Below, piece by piece: positions 60,013 through 64,000 of a DNA stretch of 64,000 nucleotides. Below the pieces are notes generated by a model that saw nothing but the letters and a program-made list of their open reading frames with translations, searched no databases and was not told the origin of the DNA. Source of the stretch: Pipra filicauda (lineage: Eukaryota; Chordata; Aves; Passeriformes; Pipridae). The DNA is taken from assembly GCF_003945595.2 (NCBI RefSeq), contig NW_024104107.1, forward strand, positions 992,001 to 1,056,000, written 5' to 3'. The position numbers and the translations under genes were made by a program. The stretch's first letter is position 1, and each line of letters opens with the position of its first letter.

Positions 60013-62578
60013 AGCGAATCAAGTGGGAAAAGGGAAAATAAAGTACAAACAGGGACTCAGTGTTGCTTGGTGCCTGCTCATGCTTTATTAATTGTGATAG
60101 CACTTCTACCCCTCATAGGTGTTGAGCTGGCTCTGAGTCCCTGGGGAACCTCCTCTGTTTGTGTTTGCCAGGGAAGACATGGCAGGGTTGTTTGGACAGA
60201 TCCAGGGCTGCACTAATTAGAAGTTAAAGATCCACGTTCTGGCACGAGACAGGAATGCATTAGAGTGGGGAGCACTTCCTAATGCTTTGACTTTTCAGCA
60301 GCACACGCTGCATTAAAGCCCGTGGTGTTCCTTTGATCCACGCCACCAAAATAATTCCAGGGACAAACACAAATGAGGGATAATAACTAATTTAGCTGGA
60401 CTTATTGGAGAGCCACACTGCAGAAGATTAGGATATCCAGAGCAGACTGTAATTGCTGCGAGATTGGGGTCTGAGGCCTGTTTATCTATTCTATTAATCT
60501 CTCTCTGCATCTGTCCTTCTACTCAATCAGTTGCCCATTAGCCATCATTTAACTACTGTTCCTGTCTTTTCTGCCTTCAGTGTCTCACCCTTTCTGTCTG
60601 CTTGTTAGCTAGAACAGATGTAAGAAAATTGCATTCTGCACAGAAGGTAAATGTGAGCTCTAATGGGCCAGATTTGGGTTTTGAATGTTCTAGTGTAACT
60701 TTGCAGGAGTAAAAGAAACTCTTTTACTCTTCAACATTTAGAGCAGCACCGTGGCAGCAAAATTGGTCCCTCACCACCAATATAATGTTCAGTACCTGTT
60801 TAAACCTTCTCTGCAGGACTTTGGGAGATGAGTGAGATCCCAGGGTTAGGTTTTAAGGCGTCAGGATCGTGATTGGAATGGTGTCCATCTCTAGGAAAGC
60901 ACTTTTAGTCCTCTAGCACTTTCTTTTCTTTTTTTCCAACCCCTTCCTGTGAGCCTGATCTGGTGTTCCAGTGCCCTTTGTAGGGGAGTGCTGAGAGGTT
61001 AAGGGCCAGGATAGGTTTAGGTTGCTAACAATTCTGATTTTCCTTCTGATGATCCATCCATCAATCATCCTGCCAAGCTACTCTGTGCCTCTTTCTATTC
61101 CTGCACTTCCATGGGATCTCCTATTTCTCTACCTGGTATCTGTCTGCTCTTCTCATCAACCCTTGGCTGTTCATTTAGCCTCCATTTACCTATTCACTGT
61201 GGATCTTGCATATTAAAATCTCTGCCCATCTTTGCTTAGCTAATGGGGATATTCATTGGATCTCATTTCATAATAAGGCATTAATTAGACTTTTCTAATA
61301 GGATCCCTTTGGAATTGCATGTTGCATCCACAAGAGACCTTAATACCTATATTTTTTCTTGTGGAAACCAAAAGCATTAGACATATTTTTGCTCCAGTCT
61401 TGAAGACTGGCCACCAAGCTCCCAAAGCACAAGGTGCACCTAATGAGTGGGACAGTTTATCTTCCCATCTGTCATCAAAAACTCCCTCAAGTCAATCTAG
61501 GGGGAATACACATCCAATACAGGAGTACTAATAAAATGAAATCAGGGAGATATATTGATGTGTCTGTATAAACTGAAGAAAACACAGGCTCCAGAGACCT
61601 CTGGGAATCTTGCACTTGAGTGTTCTTTAAGCTTCCATGGATTTTTGCCCGTGTGTTAAAAATATTGTTAACCCCTGAGGAAATTTAGTGCCCGAGATCA
61701 ATGGACACAACACACAGATGTCTAATAATAGAAAATGGGATTGATGTGTAAAATCAGCCCAGCAGTTAATTCTGCTGCCACAACCAGCACGTCAATAAGG
61801 TTCCCTGCTGATCCATGGGAGGATATGGGGATACAGCATGGGAACGTCTGGGAAGATGAGTTGGATTTGCCTCAGTCCCAAAAGAGTTGGGAAAAAAGTG
61901 GGAATTCAGCTCCAGCGAGGAGTGTGTGTTGTGTAGAACAGGTTTGGGCACTGAATCAGGGACAGCACATGGCAGCACACTGGCATCCCACTTCCCAGTG
62001 CCAGCAAGATATTCCCTAAAGGCCCCGCTGTTCCTGGCTGCTTTGGGGCACACTGACAGACTTGCTGATGGTTTCTAGGTTGGAAGACAGGAAGAAAGTT
62101 TTCACTGGATTTCAGTTCCCTCTGGATCTGACCTTGCACTGATTTTGGAGTATGAGCAAAGCAAACCAGAAGTTCTTGTTTGTCAGGAATGACAGGCTCT
62201 GAGAAGGAATAAAAGGTGCTTTTTATTTTTTTGCCTGACCCTTGTATGGTGGCTCTGAGACTGTGTGTGAAAGGAAGAGAGATTATTTTTGTAGGAGAAA
62301 GCATTTGGGAGACTGTTCTATAGTAAAATATCCCAAATGATGTGACCTCTGGAAGCTGAGCTGGTGCCCCATCCAGTCTCAACACATCATGGCCATCTCA
62401 CTCCTGCTTAGAGCAGATCACGTTGCCTCTGGGTTTCTTTTCAGGTGATGAGGTGTCTCACACAGGTACTTGTGGGTCTTCCCTGCTCCCCTGCCAGGCT
62501 CATCTGGTTGGTCTGAGCTGGGATTTGCCTCCTGGATGTGTCCAACACACCGAGTCATGAGGCAGGAGAGAGCACAGG

Positions 62579-62599
62579 GTTGCACCAGGCTGGTGCAAC
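62579..62599. other. Perfect hairpin, 9-bp stem, 3-nt loop
   Basis: 'gttgcacca' (62579-62587) pairs perfectly with 'tggtgcaac' (62591-62599) around 'ggc'. Confidence 0.65.
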
Positions 62600-62748
62600 G
62601 TATCTTTGGGTGCTGTGCTCAGGGGTTTTGTCTTCTCCACGCCACGTGAGCAGGCAGTGGGGCTGGGACTGTGTTTGGAGGGAAAACATCTGGCAATCTT
62701 GACTTACAAATGCTGGTCCTCTTTATGTCTCTGATTGATCTGTCAGCA

Positions 62749-62956
62749 GTTTGGGTTGGAAGAGACCTTTAAAGGTCACCTGGTCCAACCCCCCTGCCAT
62801 GAACAGAGACATCTTCAACTAGAACAGGTTGTTCAGAGCCCCATTCAACCTGACTTTGAATGTTCCCAGGGATGGGGCATCCACCACCTCTCTGGGAAAC
62901 CCGTTCCAGTCTTTCACCACCATCGCCATAAAAAAATTCTTCCTTATATCTGTATT
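62749..62956 (-). mobile_element. CR1 LINE fragment (third subfamily)
   Basis: 'gtttgggttggaagagacct', 'ttaaaggtcacctggtccaa', 'gccatgaacagagacatctt', 'aacaggttgttcagagcccc', 'gatggggcatccaccacctc' and 'cccgttccagtctttcacca'. The wording ('atgaacagagacatcttcaa', 'catccaccacctctctggga') differs from the other copies here, so it is a separate subfamily. Confidence 0.9.
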
Positions 62957-64000
62957 TCACGTGCCTCAAGACTTTGGTGTTTTTTGGGAGGTTGTCCTTG
63001 TCTTGAAGTTGATCCTCTTTTTTCTTCCTTAGGCTTGGAGCTCATGAGGGAATCAGCTGTTAGTTGCTAGGCTGCAGCAACTAACCCTTGTATGGGCATA
63101 CAAAGTGCTGATGGAGCCAGGCTGTGTCTGAGAAATTTGGGTCTGAGTCCAAATTTCAGACACTCACAGATTTCGGGGCAGTCTGGGTGTGACTCTTCAG
63201 TTCTTCCCCTTCATGGGAGGTGAATCTCTAATCTCTTCCTCAGCTCTGCCCAGACGTGGGGATTTTGGGGTTGCGGATCAGATCCACCTCTGTGTCTCTA
63301 AATAACAATAAGGGGATTATCCTGTTTGGGGGGGGGGGGGGGGGTGGGAGCTGGAAGGAGGAGTGGGCTCTGCAGGAGACACTCTGGGGCCCATATGTTG
63401 GGTGGATGGTTAATTTTTGCAGTAGGGCAAAGCCCAGCAATCTGCCTTGTGTCGGTGCCGCCGTCTCACCGGGTGCCCCAGATCCCGTCCTGCCCTCGGT
63501 TTGCTAAGGATCAGGAAAAAAAAATTGCTGATGGTGCCTATTGCAGGGAGAGGGGGGAGAGGTGGGGGGGGGTGTCTGGGCAAGTCTATTACATCTGGGC
63601 TTCTTTCCAGCATGAATAAAAACGTCCTGGATGTCCGGAGTTATCAACATATTCTTTTTTACTCCTGTCAATTAATCTAATCTGAATGAGTTGCTGCTGC
63701 TCGTGGAATAATAGCCTGGAATGTAAAGTCTTATTTCTCATCTGCTCTGTGGAGTAGACTTGGGTGTTGTTGGCCCTGGAATCAGGCTGGTGAACCACTC
63801 TGAGCTAAATCAAGCCCTCTTTGACCAAAAAACCTGCCAGGCTCCGTGGAGTATCTCACTGGTGAGAGCGGGCAGTGTTGTTACGGGATGAGCAGGGAGC
63901 ATCCCAGCTCCATCCTGGTTCAGACCGGCTTTCCAAGCCCGTCCTGGCTCTTGGCACCTCTTGCCCTTCTCCCTGTGCTGTTTATTTTTCCTTCCCACAG
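62957..64000. other. Unique sequence ending in a splice-acceptor-like stretch
   Basis: It contains the poly-G tract at 63328-63344 and a G-rich stretch near 63541-63580. CpGs cluster near 63454-63500. The window ends in a pyrimidine-rich run followed by 'cacag'. That fits a 3' splice site, but the exon that would follow is outside the window. Confidence 0.4.
63328..63344. repeat. Poly-G tract, 17 nt
   Basis: Seventeen consecutive G, followed by 'tggga'. A run this long can form a G-quadruplex by itself and is also prone to sequencing and assembly error. Confidence 0.88.

Larger units (their letters stand above)
59817..62748. other. Unique sequence with poly-T and AT-rich block
   Basis: A 26-nt poly-T is listed separately. 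From about 60200 to 60560 the sequence is AT-rich with TAAT cores and no repeat signature. The 159-codon minus-strand frame (62385 to 61906) has no recognisable domain. Confidence 0.42.

Noticed and set aside
61906..62385. 159-codon minus-strand open frame
   Set aside because: No recognisable domain, and overlapping frames exist on both strands.

Overview
The window looks like vertebrate nuclear DNA from a bird. The main evidence is about 29 fragments of CR1 LINE retrotransposons. Most carry the avian CR1 3' end: a 'ttccaacccaaaccattctgtgattc'-like tail when read in sense, or its complement 'tcacagaatcatagaatgg...' at the left edge of minus-strand copies. There are no bacterial features such as dense ORFs, operons, Shine-Dalgarno sites or IS elements. 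I found no protein-coding exon, tRNA, rRNA, known microRNA or CRISPR array that I could support. The longest open frames (150-204 codons) have no recognisable domain, and several lie on or across CR1 copies. The window is best read as intergenic or deep intronic sequence.

Layout. 1-7.6 kb: unique sequence with CR1 copies at 1.3, 2.5-3.1 and 6.5 kb, and a C-run minisatellite at 3.1-3.25 kb. 7.66-12.37 kb: a large inverted duplication with two arms of about 0.8 kb around a loop of about 3.1 kb. The loop holds a CpG-dense islet, two CR1 tails and a strong short hairpin. 12.4-19 kb: many CR1 copies, plus an ancient MIR-like SINE relic near 15.5 kb beside an AT-rich block. 19-29.5 kb: mostly unique sequence with a second MIR-like relic. 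29.5-42 kb: CR1 copies and a diverged direct duplication (38.44 and 39.53 kb). 42-56.6 kb: mixed unique sequence and CR1. 56.6-64 kb: sparse repeats, a third MIR-like relic, a 26-nt poly-T and a 17-nt poly-G tract.

The most interesting structure is the inverted duplication. Its arms share an internal CR1 insertion, so the duplication came after that insertion. They are identical over the outermost 171 bp, a few percent different in the middle, and clearly diverged toward the loop. That gradient suggests partial gene conversion or a stepwise origin. The other points of interest are the MIR-like relics, the direct duplication, the CpG islets and several small hairpins. No group of genes working together is visible.
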